A stretch of 39,660 nucleotides of DNA. It comes from Bryobacterales bacterium (lineage in GTDB: Bacteria > Acidobacteriota > Terriglobia > Bryobacterales > Bryobacteraceae). The stretch lies in contig JADZGD010000023.1 of NCBI GenBank assembly GCA_020854055.1, positions 1 through 39,660 on the forward strand. The letters are read 5' to 3'. Positions 1 to 9,142 of this stretch are shown piece by piece. Below the pieces are notes generated by a model. It was given only the letters and a program-made list of their open reading frames with translations. It was not told where the DNA came from and did not search any database. Every line of letters begins with the position of its first letter. Within the stretch, counting starts at the first letter, position 1. Both the position numbers and the translations under genes were made by a program.

Positions 1-953
1 GCCATGCGATGGGTCAACATGGCGGTAGGCACCTTGCCGCTGCTCAAGAGCTCGATGGCGGTCTCGTCGTTGCGGTTGGAGCGGCGGATGACCTGGATAT
101 TCAGCTCCTTGCCCATCGCAGCGTGGATATCCACCGGCAGTTGGCTGGCGCTGGCGATTCCAACCAGCGCCACCGTGCCGCCGGCCCGGGCCGCGCCGAT
201 CGACTCGTTGATCGAATCCGGCTTGGCGCAGGCGTCGATTACCAGATCGACGCCCCGGCCGCCGGTGGAGTCCATGATCACCTCCACCACCGACTCGCTC
301 TGCTTGTTGATGGTGCAAGTGGCGCCCATTTTGCGCGCCAACTCCAGGCGGTGCGGCACCTTGTCGGCGCAGAACACAGTCGAGGCCCCGGAGGCGCGCG
401 CCACGGCGGCATGCAACATTCCGATCGGTCCCGAGCCGATCACGGCCACGGTTGCTCCGACTTCGAGATGAATTTTCTGGAAGACGTGCACGATCACCGC
501 CAGCGGCTCAACGATGGTGCCCTCTTCAAAACTCAGATTGGCGGGCAGGGGAAGGACATTGTGCTCCGGCAGTATGACGTATTCGCGCAACGCCCCATGA
601 AAACCGGGAGAGCCGAGGAACTGCGAATTGAGGCAGATATTGTAATTTCCGGCCCGGCAGGGCTCACACCGCAGGCAGTGTACGGCCGGCTCCAGCGTTA
701 CCCGTTCACCCGGCTTGCGGTGTTCCACGCCGGGACCAACGGCGATAATCTCACCGGTCGGCTCATGGCCCAGCACCTGCGGATACACCGTCCGGTGCGA
801 ACCGATGCCGCCTTCCAGATACCAGTGCAGGTCACTGCCGCAAATGCCCACGGCCCGGATACGAACCAGCACCTCGCCGGGTCCGGGATCGGGAATCTGT
901 GGAAGTGAACGCTCCTCGAGCGTTCTTGGGGCGACAAGCTGAATCGAGCGCAT
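1..953 (-). CDS. Zinc-dependent medium-chain alcohol/polyol dehydrogenase (3' end outside window)
   Basis: Reading the minus strand from the ATG at 953 gives 317 codons with no stop before the window edge; the family is usually about 345 residues, so only the last ~30 are missing. Visible motifs are GICGSD with catalytic-zinc Cys38, GHE (His63-Glu64), the structural-zinc set Cys93/Cys96/Cys99/Cys107, Glu149, and the nucleotide-binding GSGPIG at 173-178. This is the sorbitol/threonine dehydrogenase branch of the MDR superfamily, which oxidises a secondary alcohol with NAD(P)+. The substrate cannot be read from sequence. It lies 57 bases downstream of clpP on the same strand and may be co-transcribed, although a TTATACT-like -10 sits just ahead of it. 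The family call is firm; the polyol substrate is inference. Confidence 0.9.
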   Translation of the reverse strand, partial: MRSIQLVAPRTLEERSLPQIPDPGPGEVLVRIRAVGICGSDLHWYLEGGIGSHRTVYPQVLGHEPTGEIIAVGPGVEHRKPGERVTLEPAVHCLRCEPCRAGNYNICLNSQFLGSPGFHGALREYVILPEHNVLPLPANLSFEEGTIVEPLAVIVHVFQKIHLEVGATVAVIGSGPIGMLHAAVARASGASTVFCADKVPHRLELARKMGATCTINKQSESVVEVIMDSTGGRGVDLVIDACAKPDSINESIGAARAGGTVALVGIASASQLPVDIHAAMGKELNIQVIRRSNRNDETAIELLSSGKVPTAMLTHRM

Positions 954-1010
954 GAAGCGCTAGTATAACGAACTGCCCGCCCGCATGGACCGCCAATGCC
1001 CGCGCGCGGG

Positions 1011-1613
1011 CTATTTGGAGAGGTTAGGTGTCTCGCGGCTGGTGATGATCCGGTCGAGCATGCCGTAATCGAGCGCCTGCTGCGCCTCCATGATGTAGTC
1101 GCGATCGACGTCACGGGCGATGCGATCCTCGGTCTGGCCGGTCGCATCGGCCAGAATCTGGTTCAGAATCTGCCGCATGCGCAGGATCTCCTTGGCGTAG
1201 ATGTCGATGTCGGCAGCCTGTCCGGCCAGCCCGCTCATCGAGGGTTGATGGATCAGAATACGGGAGTGAGGCAGGGAGTAGCGTTTGCCCTTCGTGCCGC
1301 AGGCCAGCAGCACCGCGGCCATGGAGGCAGCCTGGCCGACGCAGTAGGTGACGATGTCGGGCTCCACCAGGCGCATCGTGTCGAGAATCGCCAGGCCGGC
1401 GGTAATCGATCCACCGGGCGAGTTGATGTACAAAGCGATGTCCCGCTCCGGATCCTCGGCGGCCAGAAACAGCATCTGGGCGATGATCAGGTTCGCGACG
1501 CCGTCATCGATCGGCGTACCGAGAAAAATAATGTTCTCTTTGAGCAACCGCGAATAGATGTCGTACGCGCGTTCACCCCGGGAGGTCTGCTCGACCACCA
1601 TCGGAACCAACAT
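1011..1613 (-). CDS. clpP: ATP-dependent Clp protease proteolytic subunit
   Basis: This 200-residue protein has the full length of mature ClpP and no propeptide. The catalytic serine lies in GQAASMAA (Ser97), the histidine in HSRILIHQP (His122), and the aspartate in the conserved RDVDRDY segment (168-172). The N-terminus [20 protein letters not shown] is typical of bacterial ClpP. A GGAGGG ribosome site lies about 6 bases upstream of the ATG. ClpP forms the double-heptamer peptidase chamber that works with ClpX or ClpA/C unfoldases in the cytoplasm. No tig, clpX or lon is adjacent here, unlike the common tig-clpP-clpX arrangement, so this could be a separate or second copy. The gene identity is firm; the copy number is unknown. 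Confidence 0.96.
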   Translation of the reverse strand: MLVPMVVEQTSRGERAYDIYSRLLKENIIFLGTPIDDGVANLIIAQMLFLAAEDPERDIALYINSPGGSITAGLAILDTMRLVEPDIVTYCVGQAASMAAVLLACGTKGKRYSLPHSRILIHQPSMSGLAGQAADIDIYAKEILRMRQILNQILADATGQTEDRIARDVDRDYIMEAQQALDYGMLDRIITSRETPNLSK

Positions 1614-1703
1614 GAATTTCCCTCCGGGCTGCTCAAAGAGCCGCCTCAGCCGTCAAATCTGAGTTGAAGAACCGGCAGCGCCTGCGCCGCTCGCCGAACC
1701 CGG

Positions 1704-2174
1704 TCAGGCCTTGCGGGCTACGGCGGTCTTCTTCGTCTTTCGGGATCTTTCCATCGCTTTTCGCTTCTGCTCTTGGGCACGGGCCAGATCGGCGATCGAA
1801 TTCCCCTCCAGATACTCTATGATACTCGCACGCAGGGCCTTCCAGCTATCGTGCATGCCGCAGGGTTGCTGGTCGTTGCACTCCGCCATTCCGCCCAGGC
1901 ATCGCTCATAGTCGGCCAGGCCATCGACGGCCTCGACAATTTGCAGGATGCTGATCTCTTCGGCCGGGATGCGCAGCGCGAACCCGCCCGTGGGACCTTT
2001 GCTCGAGCGGAGGAATCCTTTGCGCGCAAGTTGCTGGAGAATCTTGGCCAGGAAATGCGATGGGATGTCCGCCTTCTCCGCGATCTGCTTCACCATGGCG
2101 TATTTCCCCCCAGGGACTTCCGCCAGTTGGACAAACGCACGAATCGCGTACTCGGCTGAACGTGAGTAGATCAT
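1704..2174 (-). CDS. Rrf2-family Fe-S-type transcriptional regulator
   Basis: The 156-residue protein has a winged helix-turn-helix at about residues 1-70, opening with SAEYAIRAFVQLA and containing the recognition region DIPSHFLAKILQQLARKGFL. A dimerisation helix follows, then a cysteine triad Cys92-X6-Cys99-X5-Cys105. That triad is the position where IscR, NsrR and RsrR ligate a [2Fe-2S] or [4Fe-4S] cluster, so the protein probably senses iron, oxidants or nitric oxide. The last 20 residues form a Lys/Arg-rich tail (KRKAMERSRKTKKTAVARK) that is not part of the family core. It is transcribed toward clpP with a 90-base gap. A second Rrf2 protein with the same cysteine spacing heads the isc operon at 30045. 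Whether this one is NsrR-like or a general stress regulator cannot be decided. Confidence 0.88.
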   Translation of the reverse strand: MIYSRSAEYAIRAFVQLAEVPGGKYAMVKQIAEKADIPSHFLAKILQQLARKGFLRSSKGPTGGFALRIPAEEISILQIVEAVDGLADYERCLGGMAECNDQQPCGMHDSWKALRASIIEYLEGNSIADLARAQEQKRKAMERSRKTKKTAVARKA

Positions 2175-2213
2175 CTGATTACCCCTCTATCCTTAACACA
2201 GGGACGTCGGTCG

Positions 2214-2237
2214 ATTAAAATACGCTTTTATCTTAAT
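2214..2237. promoter_or_regulatory. AT-rich inverted repeat upstream of the Rrf2 gene (possible operator)
   Basis: In the 207-base divergent region between the Rrf2 gene (minus) and the DeoR gene (plus) lies TAAAA-TACGC-TTTTA at 2216-2230, inside an outer ATTAA...TTAAT pair (2214-2218, 2233-2237). It is the only clearly AT-rich patch in the area. Rrf2 proteins commonly autoregulate through AT-rich dyads, so an operator or promoter core is plausible. The arms are short and could be chance. Confidence 0.35.
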
Positions 2238-2381
2238 TGCAAGGTTCCGCCGCTTGCAAGCGGAAACCTCAACATCCCCTCTTCAGATTGATTTTATACT
2301 ATTTGGGAGCCGTTTCTCCAGATCCACGGCCCGAAGATTCGATTGCACCCCCTTGCCGCGGTGTGCTACCCGGTTAATCTA

Positions 2382-3146
2382 GTGTCCAATTCGAGCCCTA
2401 CAAAGCATGACCGCGCAACCGAGATTCTCAGCCTGCTGCGCAAGCGAACCTCGGCTACGATTGCCGAGCTGGCGCACCGGTTCCACGTTTCGGAGATGAC
2501 CATCCGCCGCGACATCGAGCGGCTCTGCGGCACCGGCCAGGCGATCCGGATTCCGGGCGGCGTACGCGCCACCCGGGGACTTGGGCCGGAGCGCTCCTTT
2601 CTCGACCGCCTGGAGCGGATGAGCGATGCCAAGGCGGCCATCGGGCGCTTCGCCGCCTCCCTGGCCACGGACGGAGATTCGCTGGTCATCGATTCGGGCA
2701 CCACCACCCTGCACGTGGCCCGCAGCCTCCGGCAGCGTGTCTCCACCGTGATCACGTTTTCTATCGCTGTCCTTGAAGAACTGGCCGGCGCCCCGGATGT
2801 CCGGGTCGAGTTGACCGGCGGCGTCTACCGCATCAGCAGCCACGACCTGGTGGGGCCCGCCGTTTCCGACTCGCTCCGGACCATCCGCGCCGATAAGGTC
2901 TTCTTTGGCGCCGCCGCGGTCTCGCTGGACGGCGTAGTCATGGTGAACGACCCCGAAGCGCCACGGGCGCTGGTGGGCGCGGCCCGGCAGCGAATCCTGC
3001 TGGCCGACAGCAGTAAACTGGGACAACACGCGCTCTATCGCTTCACCACCCTGAACAGTTGCGACCTGCTCATCACCGACGCCGGCGCCAAAGCGTCCCA
3101 CCTGGAGGCACTTCGCAAACAGGTTGCGGTGCGCGTCGCCCGCTAA
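2382..3146 (+). CDS. DeoR-family transcriptional regulator of sugar metabolism
   Basis: The N-terminal DeoR helix-turn-helix is plain (RATEILSLLRKRTSATIAE followed by LAHRFHVSEMTIRRDIERL). The C-terminal DeoR sensor domain follows, with the phosphosugar-isomerase-like fold, carrying SGTTTLHVA, ELTGGVYR, GPAVSDSLR and LADSSKLG. The GTG at 2382 places the HTH about 10 residues from the N-terminus, as is usual. A TTG at 2343 would add 13 residues with no family similarity, and neither has a strong ribosome site. DeoR proteins sense phosphorylated sugars and usually repress adjacent catabolic genes. The two secreted putative glycosidases immediately downstream are the likely targets. The ligand is unknown. 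Confidence 0.9.
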   Translation: MSNSSPTKHDRATEILSLLRKRTSATIAELAHRFHVSEMTIRRDIERLCGTGQAIRIPGGVRATRGLGPERSFLDRLERMSDAKAAIGRFAASLATDGDSLVIDSGTTTLHVARSLRQRVSTVITFSIAVLEELAGAPDVRVELTGGVYRISSHDLVGPAVSDSLRTIRADKVFFGAAAVSLDGVVMVNDPEAPRALVGAARQRILLADSSKLGQHALYRFTTLNSCDLLITDAGAKASHLEALRKQVAVRVAR

Positions 3147-3185
3147 ATTGTATTGATTCGCCACAAAATTCCCATATGTGGTAGC

Positions 3186-5375
3186 ATGATCCTCCAAATG
3201 CGAATTCGCGCCTCTGCTGCCGTCCTGCTGACCGCCGGCGCCGTCTGGGGTCCGGCCTGGTGCCGCCCCATCGGGCAGGCTGGTCTCACCGCCGAGTACC
3301 AGGTGGAGATTTCCGGCGAAATACGCCCTTCGGTAGTCAAACGGGTGACGCTCTCGCTGGGCGCCACCGAGACGCGCTCCGGCCGCGAATACCAGTGGTT
3401 TGGCCTGGACGCGACCAAGGCCGACGGCCGGAATTTTCGCGTTTGGCTGCTGAGCGACGGTTATCCCGCCGCCACGATTGAGCAGGCGCGCGCGTCGCTG
3501 GCCCGTTACGTGTTCCAGGAAGCCGGATCGGCGGCGCGCGATTTTCGTGGCGCGCTCGACGGCGCCCCGGTGCTGCCGTCCATCGGCGGCTGGTCTTATC
3601 TGCTGCCGCGCGGCGGCGGCGCCGGCGAACCGTTTCCCGCCTCGGTGCGCTACCTTGGCCACAGCTATACCCGAATCAGCCTTCACCCCGGCATTCCGGC
3701 CGCGCCGCCGGCCAACGCAGCGGTCTTGAAACTGCGGCCCGATATGCTGGTCGGGCCGCCCTCCAACCGCCGCCAGAAGGATGAGACCCGCCGCTATGAC
3801 GATTCTGAGTACGAGTACCAGACACTGACTCGCGATGACTATCGCACGATGGCGGCCGCCGGCATCAACTGTGTCAACGTCAACCTTGAGCAGGCCGCCT
3901 GGGCCGAGGATCTTGGCGTCTTCTACTGGAATGCCGAAGGCCAGTTGCCGTTTCCCGAATTTCTGTACCGCCCGCTCTATCTCGGTCCGGTCTTGTTTTT
4001 CGACGAGCCGGGAGTGGGCACCCGCGACTATGTGCTCCGTCCCCGTTTGAACAAGGATGAGGCGTTCCGCCGGGCTATCAGCCCGCAAGCCGCGTTTGAT
4101 GCCTTCCGGAAACGGTTTCGCGAATCGATGGAGCGGGGCGCACCGCTGGCGATGATGCGCGGTCTGGCCGCGCGCAAGGACGTGGATCCGGGTGACATGA
4201 AGTTCGCCCAGCGCGATCTCTACACCTGGGAGACCATGGTCTCCACTTACGCCTGGCAACTATCGCAGGATCCCCACGTGCCCGCGGCCGTGGTGTTCGA
4301 GCCGCCCGGACACATCGGCACCGCGCGAACCATCCCCGAGATGAACATGACCTACGGCACCCAGATCCCGGTGGGAGACCCTCATGCGCTGGCCGACATC
4401 CTGTTCGGTTTTCTTCGTGGAGCCGCCCGCGCCACCGGCAAGGACTGGGGCGTCAGCATCTACGGCAGCGTGCCACGGGCCGATTCCGGCTACTGGTTCA
4501 CCCATGCCTACGACCTGGGCGCCACGCGGTTCCACTTCTGGGATAATGCGCGGCTGGCCTGCGTTCCGTTCGGCGAGGTACTGGCGCTCTCCCGCCTGCT
4601 GCGCGAGCACGCCCACAACAACCCCCACCGGGACCTGCCCCGCCTGCGCAGAAGCGCCGAGGTGGCCATTCTTCTTCCACCCGGCTACAACCTGGGCCAC
4701 GTCTACATCGGCAAGGGACCGATGTGGGGCCTTGGGGAATTGAACCTGGAACGCACCAACCGCGACGGCGTGAAGTATCGCACGGTGATGAGCAACTTCT
4801 TTGTGGAGATCGAGCGCTGCCTGCGCCTGGGGGTAGCGTTTGACCTGCTTTGGGACCTGCCGGCCACCCAGCCCAAGGACTATCGCGAGGTGGTTCGCGT
4901 GAGGGAGAACGGCAAGGTGGAGGTGACCGAAAACGGCCGTACCAATGTCTTCGACGGCGCTCGTAAACCCGTGCGTCCGGGCGGCGACGCGCCGCGCCTC
5001 AGCGTCGCCCTTTCGGCCGTCCCCCAGACGCGGGAACTGCTGGTCACCGCGCGCGCGCGCGTTACCGAAACCACCGCGCCGGTTTACTACACCATGGGAC
5101 CCGATCTCACCGGCATATACCATAACGAGATGGTCGCCTTTGAACTTTACGGACCCGAGCCGTGGGACCAGCGCTTCCTTTCGCCGCCGCAACTGCGCCC
5201 AACCGTTCGCCGGCAGGGTGCGCAGGCCGATGTGGATATGCAATTTCCGATCACGCGCCCGGGCAGCTACCGCCTGCGCGCCGCCACTGTCGATCTGGCC
5301 GGCCGCACCACGGTTGTCTGGACGCCGCTGGTGGCCGCGCCCGATCCAGCCACCGGGCATCTGCAACTAAAATAA
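3186..5375 (+). CDS. Secreted protein of unknown function, probable divergent glycoside hydrolase
   Basis: The ATG at 3186 (or 3198) starts a classical signal peptide: RIR, then a hydrophobic run ending near GPAWC. The mature protein is about 700 residues. Residues ~40-200 look beta-rich. The middle (about 220-480) has the rhythm of a TIM barrel, with MAAAGINCVNVNLEQAAWAE, then AAVVFEPPGHIG with Glu near 372, then WGVSIYGSVPRADSGYW and GATRFHFWDNARLACVPF. EVAILLPPGYNLGHVY and the segment near FDLLWDL resemble the flavodoxin-like domain that follows the barrel in GH42-type enzymes. The C-terminus is beta-sandwich-like and ends in a strand reading TVVWTPLVAA. No named family is recognised with certainty. 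It lies 16 bases upstream of a second large secreted protein and downstream of a DeoR regulator, so a polysaccharide or glycoside substrate is inferred. Confidence 0.7.
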   Translation: MILQMRIRASAAVLLTAGAVWGPAWCRPIGQAGLTAEYQVEISGEIRPSVVKRVTLSLGATETRSGREYQWFGLDATKADGRNFRVWLLSDGYPAATIEQARASLARYVFQEAGSAARDFRGALDGAPVLPSIGGWSYLLPRGGGAGEPFPASVRYLGHSYTRISLHPGIPAAPPANAAVLKLRPDMLVGPPSNRRQKDETRRYDDSEYEYQTLTRDDYRTMAAAGINCVNVNLEQAAWAEDLGVFYWNAEGQLPFPEFLYRPLYLGPVLFFDEPGVGTRDYVLRPRLNKDEAFRRAISPQAAFDAFRKRFRESMERGAPLAMMRGLAARKDVDPGDMKFAQRDLYTWETMVSTYAWQLSQDPHVPAAVVFEPPGHIGTARTIPEMNMTYGTQIPVGDPHALADILFGFLRGAARATGKDWGVSIYGSVPRADSGYWFTHAYDLGATRFHFWDNARLACVPFGEVLALSRLLREHAHNNPHRDLPRLRRSAEVAILLPPGYNLGHVYIGKGPMWGLGELNLERTNRDGVKYRTVMSNFFVEIERCLRLGVAFDLLWDLPATQPKDYREVVRVRENGKVEVTENGRTNVFDGARKPVRPGGDAPRLSVALSAVPQTRELLVTARARVTETTAPVYYTMGPDLTGIYHNEMVAFELYGPEPWDQRFLSPPQLRPTVRRQGAQADVDMQFPITRPGSYRLRAATVDLAGRTTVVWTPLVAAPDPATGHLQLK

Positions 5376-5391
5376 GCCAGGAGGTGCCATC

Positions 5392-8295
5392 ATGCGGTGC
5401 CTGGGCATTGCCCTGTTGGCTGCAGCGCTCTCATTGGCGGCCCCGCCCGAAGATGTCTATCGCGGGGAGCTGGTGGCGTATCCGGGCGCCTGGAGCTTTT
5501 CCCTCGGCAAACAGGGAATCATCGTGGTTCGCGACGACGAACTGGTGACGCTGGCCGAACATCCGGACCAGCCGCTGAATCTCTCCACCGGACGCCGCGC
5601 GCGCTATGAAAGCCTGCGCCAGATCTGCGAACGCGGGCAGGCGCTCGGCCAGCGCACCCTGTCGTTGGCCTTCGATCAATTCTTCGCGCAGTACCGCCCG
5701 GGGCAGGATACCCCCCGGCGGCTGATGCCCGATATGGATGAGTACATCCGCTACATTGCCGCCATCGGCAGGTTCGCCGGCCGTTACGGGCTCGGCCTGG
5801 AACTGAGTCTGCTCTCGCCGCTTGAAATCGGCAAAGCCTATGCCGCCCGCACCGGCGAGAGTGGCCTCTGGATGCACTACCGCGAGGGCGTGCGCGACCC
5901 GGTGACCGGCGCGTTCAGCGTGGAACTCTGGCGCCATACCCGCTGGGTCAACAACAAAGGCCCAATCGACGTCGCCGATGCCGGTGTTCGCGTGTTCGCG
6001 TTTAAGGAGAAGCCCATCGGCGGATCGACGCTTTCGGTGGTGGATCCGGCTGACATTGTAGAGCTGCGCGGCGCGATCGAAGTGCAGCGCTTCGATCACC
6101 TGGTGAGGAAAAGCGGCGCCTTTCACGCCATCCGGGTGCGCGTCCATGGCCGGGTTCCGCTGGGCCGCCAGGACCTGGACCGGGTTGTGGTGCTGCAACT
6201 TTACCGCACCCCGGAGATGGATTACTTCAGTCCGCGCGCGCTGCCGTTTCTCACCACGCTGATTGACCGCTACGCCGCCGCCGGCATCCGCCTGAATGCC
6301 CTCTATGCCGACGAGATGCACATCCAGCAGGACTGGAACTACTTCAGCCACCACGATCACGGCGAGTTCGCCATGCGCTATGTCAGCCCAGGGCTCGCTC
6401 GCGAATATGCGGCCCGCTACGGCGCCCAATACGCGGACCTGGCGCGGTACATGGTCTACTTTCTGCACGGCCAGCACGACACGGCCATCGACCTCACCGC
6501 GAAGCGGGGCGTGCAGCATGTTTTCGGCGCTTCGCCTGACGCCATTCAGCAAACGGCCCTGTTCCGCGCCCGCTACTACCGCCTTCTCCAGGACGGCGTG
6601 GTGGATCTGTTCGTCAAGGCCAAAAAGTATGCCGAGCAGAAGATGGGTCGCCGGTTGGAGACCCGCGCCCATGCCACCTGGGCCGAGAGTCCCACCGTCG
6701 ACTACTGGGGCGCCGGCGAATCCAACCACTGGCGCGCCAAGTACGAGTACACGCCGGACTTCATCTGGTCCGACACCGTGCAGCAGTCGGCCTCGGCCTG
6801 CGACGACTACTTCAAGTGGGGCGAGTTTCTCACCGGTAACGGCAACGATCATGCCGAAGGCGGCTGGATTGACCGCGACTACTTCGGCCTGGCGCTGGCC
6901 GCCTCCACCGGCATCATCAACGAGGTCCCATATTCCTACGCCGCCCATTGGGGACATCCTGAACCCGTGATGCGCCGGCGCACGGCATTGGTGGACGTCT
7001 ACGGCGATGTGGCCGAACCGGCGTTTGCCGCCGTCCAGGAGAGCGTGCACCGCGATACCGGAGTGTTGATGCTTTACCCCCTGGACCTGGTGGCGGTGGA
7101 AGAGCGCTTCGGAAGCTGGATGGCGCAGTATGGCTATGCCAACTACATCACCGCCGCCAAACTGCTGGAGTTGGGGCGGGTGCGCGGCGGCGCCATCGAG
7201 ATGGCGGGACGGCGGTTCACCACGCTGGTAACGCTGTTTGAACCCTTCCCGCGCCCGGGTCTGCTCGAAATGATGCGTGATTTGATCCGTGGCGGAGGGC
7301 GTGTGGTGTGGTCCGGTCCGCCGCCCCTCATTACGTTCGATGGCCGGCCGGCGCTACCACTGTGGAGCGAAATCTTCGGCGTGTCGCTGGCGCCGGCGGC
7401 CACGGCAGGCATGCGTATACCCGCGGCGATGGTGCGATTCGAGGGAAGTCTCTCCACCGTCCAGCCGCAGATGATCCTGTCCAGCTTCCTGGTCGATCGC
7501 ATCTATCCGGTGACTCCGAGCGAGGGTACCGGGACCGTTGCCAGGGTAAAGAATCTGCTGGTGGGCACGCGCCGCGGCAACGCCGTCTATCTGGGTTTCC
7601 GGCCGCGCGACGACCAGTCGCGCAGCCTGGGCTACGACGTTCGCACCTGGTTCGAGATCCTGGACGCCATCGGAGCCTACCCCGGAGCAGACAACCCGGA
7701 CCGGATCTCGCGGCTGGGCGAGTACATGGCCTGCCGCTTCCCCAACGGGAGCATCGCCGTGGCGCCGCATTTACGCGAAGTGGAGGAGGGCTGGCAGGGC
7801 GGATTTGCCCGCGATCCCAAGGCCGACCGGATCTACATGGAGCGGCACCCGCTCCCACCCGGCCTGCTTCGGTTACGCGATTTCAAGGTGAGCGGCCATC
7901 GGGTGGATTACGACGGCTCCCATGCCATGGCCTTTCGCGTCGACGCCCGAAAGCGCCTGGTTGCCTTCGCCGGCGAGACGTGCCGGGAAATCACGGTGGA
8001 CGGAGTGCGGCACGTCTTCGCCGATTCGCCGATGGACGCCATCGCCTGGGCGCCGGTCGCAGCCGCCCGGCGCATCCGCCACGGCGCGGTTTTCCAAATT
8101 CGTCTCGCCGGTACGGGAACTGTCCGTATTCCCTCTCCTTGGGCCGATCTGGAGCTTTTCGTCGAAGCGGAACGGCCCGGAAGCCGCGGCGCGCGGGTGC
8201 CTCACCGCTATGAAAATGGGACCCTCGTCATTCAGGCGACACCCCAATATAGCGGCCGCTGGATTTGGGGTGTAGCCCGCCAAACCGATGATTAA
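5392..8295 (+). CDS. Secreted GH42-like putative glycoside hydrolase
   Basis: The 967-residue protein starts at an ATG with a strong AGGAGGTG ribosome site 5 bases upstream (5379-5386) and a signal peptide, MRCLGIALLAAALSLAAPP. Barrel-like segments include AAAGIRLNALYADEMHIQQD (candidate acid/base Glu308), HATWAESPTVDYWG and GIINEVPYSYAAHWG. From about residue 550, LDLVAVEERFGSWMAQYGY, TLVTLFEPFPRPGLLEMM and LIRGGGRVVWSGPPP match the pattern of the GH42 trimerisation (class I glutaminase-like) domain. The last ~150 residues look like a beta-sandwich. A hydrolase acting on beta-galactosides or related glycans outside the cytoplasm is likely, but the catalytic pair is not certain. It is co-directional with the preceding secreted protein (16-base gap) and the two probably act together. 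Confidence 0.72.
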   Translation: MRCLGIALLAAALSLAAPPEDVYRGELVAYPGAWSFSLGKQGIIVVRDDELVTLAEHPDQPLNLSTGRRARYESLRQICERGQALGQRTLSLAFDQFFAQYRPGQDTPRRLMPDMDEYIRYIAAIGRFAGRYGLGLELSLLSPLEIGKAYAARTGESGLWMHYREGVRDPVTGAFSVELWRHTRWVNNKGPIDVADAGVRVFAFKEKPIGGSTLSVVDPADIVELRGAIEVQRFDHLVRKSGAFHAIRVRVHGRVPLGRQDLDRVVVLQLYRTPEMDYFSPRALPFLTTLIDRYAAAGIRLNALYADEMHIQQDWNYFSHHDHGEFAMRYVSPGLAREYAARYGAQYADLARYMVYFLHGQHDTAIDLTAKRGVQHVFGASPDAIQQTALFRARYYRLLQDGVVDLFVKAKKYAEQKMGRRLETRAHATWAESPTVDYWGAGESNHWRAKYEYTPDFIWSDTVQQSASACDDYFKWGEFLTGNGNDHAEGGWIDRDYFGLALAASTGIINEVPYSYAAHWGHPEPVMRRRTALVDVYGDVAEPAFAAVQESVHRDTGVLMLYPLDLVAVEERFGSWMAQYGYANYITAAKLLELGRVRGGAIEMAGRRFTTLVTLFEPFPRPGLLEMMRDLIRGGGRVVWSGPPPLITFDGRPALPLWSEIFGVSLAPAATAGMRIPAAMVRFEGSLSTVQPQMILSSFLVDRIYPVTPSEGTGTVARVKNLLVGTRRGNAVYLGFRPRDDQSRSLGYDVRTWFEILDAIGAYPGADNPDRISRLGEYMACRFPNGSIAVAPHLREVEEGWQGGFARDPKADRIYMERHPLPPGLLRLRDFKVSGHRVDYDGSHAMAFRVDARKRLVAFAGETCREITVDGVRHVFADSPMDAIAWAPVAAARRIRHGAVFQIRLAGTGTVRIPSPWADLELFVEAERPGSRGARVPHRYENGTLVIQATPQYSGRWIWGVARQTDD

Positions 8296-8465
8296 TCAGG
8301 GTCTTCGGAGATATTTCGTATATTTTCCGCCGGTCAGCGGACCCAATTCGAAGGTGAGCGGATCCGAGCCGAGTGTGTTCTACAACACGCTGTTACAATT
8401 AACCGAGTCTTTTGCTTTCTGCATGTTAGCGGCCTTCGCGCCAAACTGCTGGACGAGGAAAAAAC

Positions 8466-8975
8466 GTGACAAACCCGAGCAATCTGTCTGTTGCAGAAGT
8501 GATCATTCCGGAACCCGCCGGCATGGAAGTCCCCACGCCGGGTGGCTATAAGATCTTCAGCCGCATCCTGGATTGGATCACCAATGATCGCATGCAACTG
8601 CTGAACATTACCGAGCGGATCAACGAGATTGTCCGCAAAAGTGGCGTTCGCGACGGACTGGTACACCTTCAGTCGCTGCACACCACGACGGCCGTGTTTA
8701 TTAATGAGTGGCAGGACGCGCTGCTCCACGACGTGCGCGGTTTCTTCGATAATGCGGTCGATCGCCATGGCTACTACCGCCACAATGACCCCGAATATTC
8801 CGACTGCGAGCGCAAGAATGCCGATTCCCACTTGCGCGGCATGATGATGGGGCAGACGCTGTGTCTTCAGGTGCGCAATGCGAATGTGCTGTTGGGAACC
8901 TGGCAGAGCATCATCCTGGCCGAATTTGACGGTCCCCGATCACGCTCGCTCGCCGTCCAGGTCTCCGGGGTCTGA
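8466..8975 (+). CDS. yjbQ: YjbQ / UPF0047 family protein (secondary thiamine-phosphate synthase-like)
   Basis: The 169-residue protein begins at a GTG with GAGGAA 5 bases upstream. The family signature is complete: LQSLHTTTAVFINEWQDALLHD, HNDPEYSDCERKNADSHLRG, MMMGQTLCLQVRNANVLLGT and QSIILAEFDGPRSR. Its conserved His, Asp and Cys residues cluster at the presumed active site. The E. coli homologue shows weak thiamine-phosphate synthase activity, but the physiological role of the family is unsettled. The first ~20 residues are an extra N-terminal stretch. It stands alone between a glycosidase locus and a secreted beta-propeller gene, so context does not help. Confidence 0.92.
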   Translation: MTNPSNLSVAEVIIPEPAGMEVPTPGGYKIFSRILDWITNDRMQLLNITERINEIVRKSGVRDGLVHLQSLHTTTAVFINEWQDALLHDVRGFFDNAVDRHGYYRHNDPEYSDCERKNADSHLRGMMMGQTLCLQVRNANVLLGTWQSIILAEFDGPRSRSLAVQVSGV

Positions 8976-9142
8976 GTTGGTCCATGCCCGTTTTCATCCA
9001 GGGGGCCGGTAACTAACCGGCTTCCGCGATACCCGCCGCGCGCCGCCGCACTCTCCGCGGCATGTCCGGAGGTATCCTCCCTCACCGGCAAGCTTTACTA
9101 AATATCACCGTCCCCCCACCGATAAGCTCTCCAGTGAGCGAA

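Noticed and set aside
998-1011. Palindrome GCCCGCGCGCGGGC at the clpP stop
   Set aside because: It has no T-run on either side, so it is not a convincing terminator; a chance GC palindrome is as likely.
2379-4259. 626-codon open frame on the minus strand
   Set aside because: It lies opposite the DeoR gene and the first secreted protein, has no family motifs and a low-complexity Gly/Arg composition typical of antisense frames in high-GC DNA.
5431-7050. 539-codon open frame on the minus strand
   Set aside because: Antisense of the GH42-like gene, which has a strong ribosome site, a signal peptide and recognisable domains; the antisense protein has none.
8375-8388. GTGTT-CTAC-AACAC dyad upstream of yjbQ
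   Set aside because: Arms are only 5 bases and no promoter of good spacing could be aligned with it.
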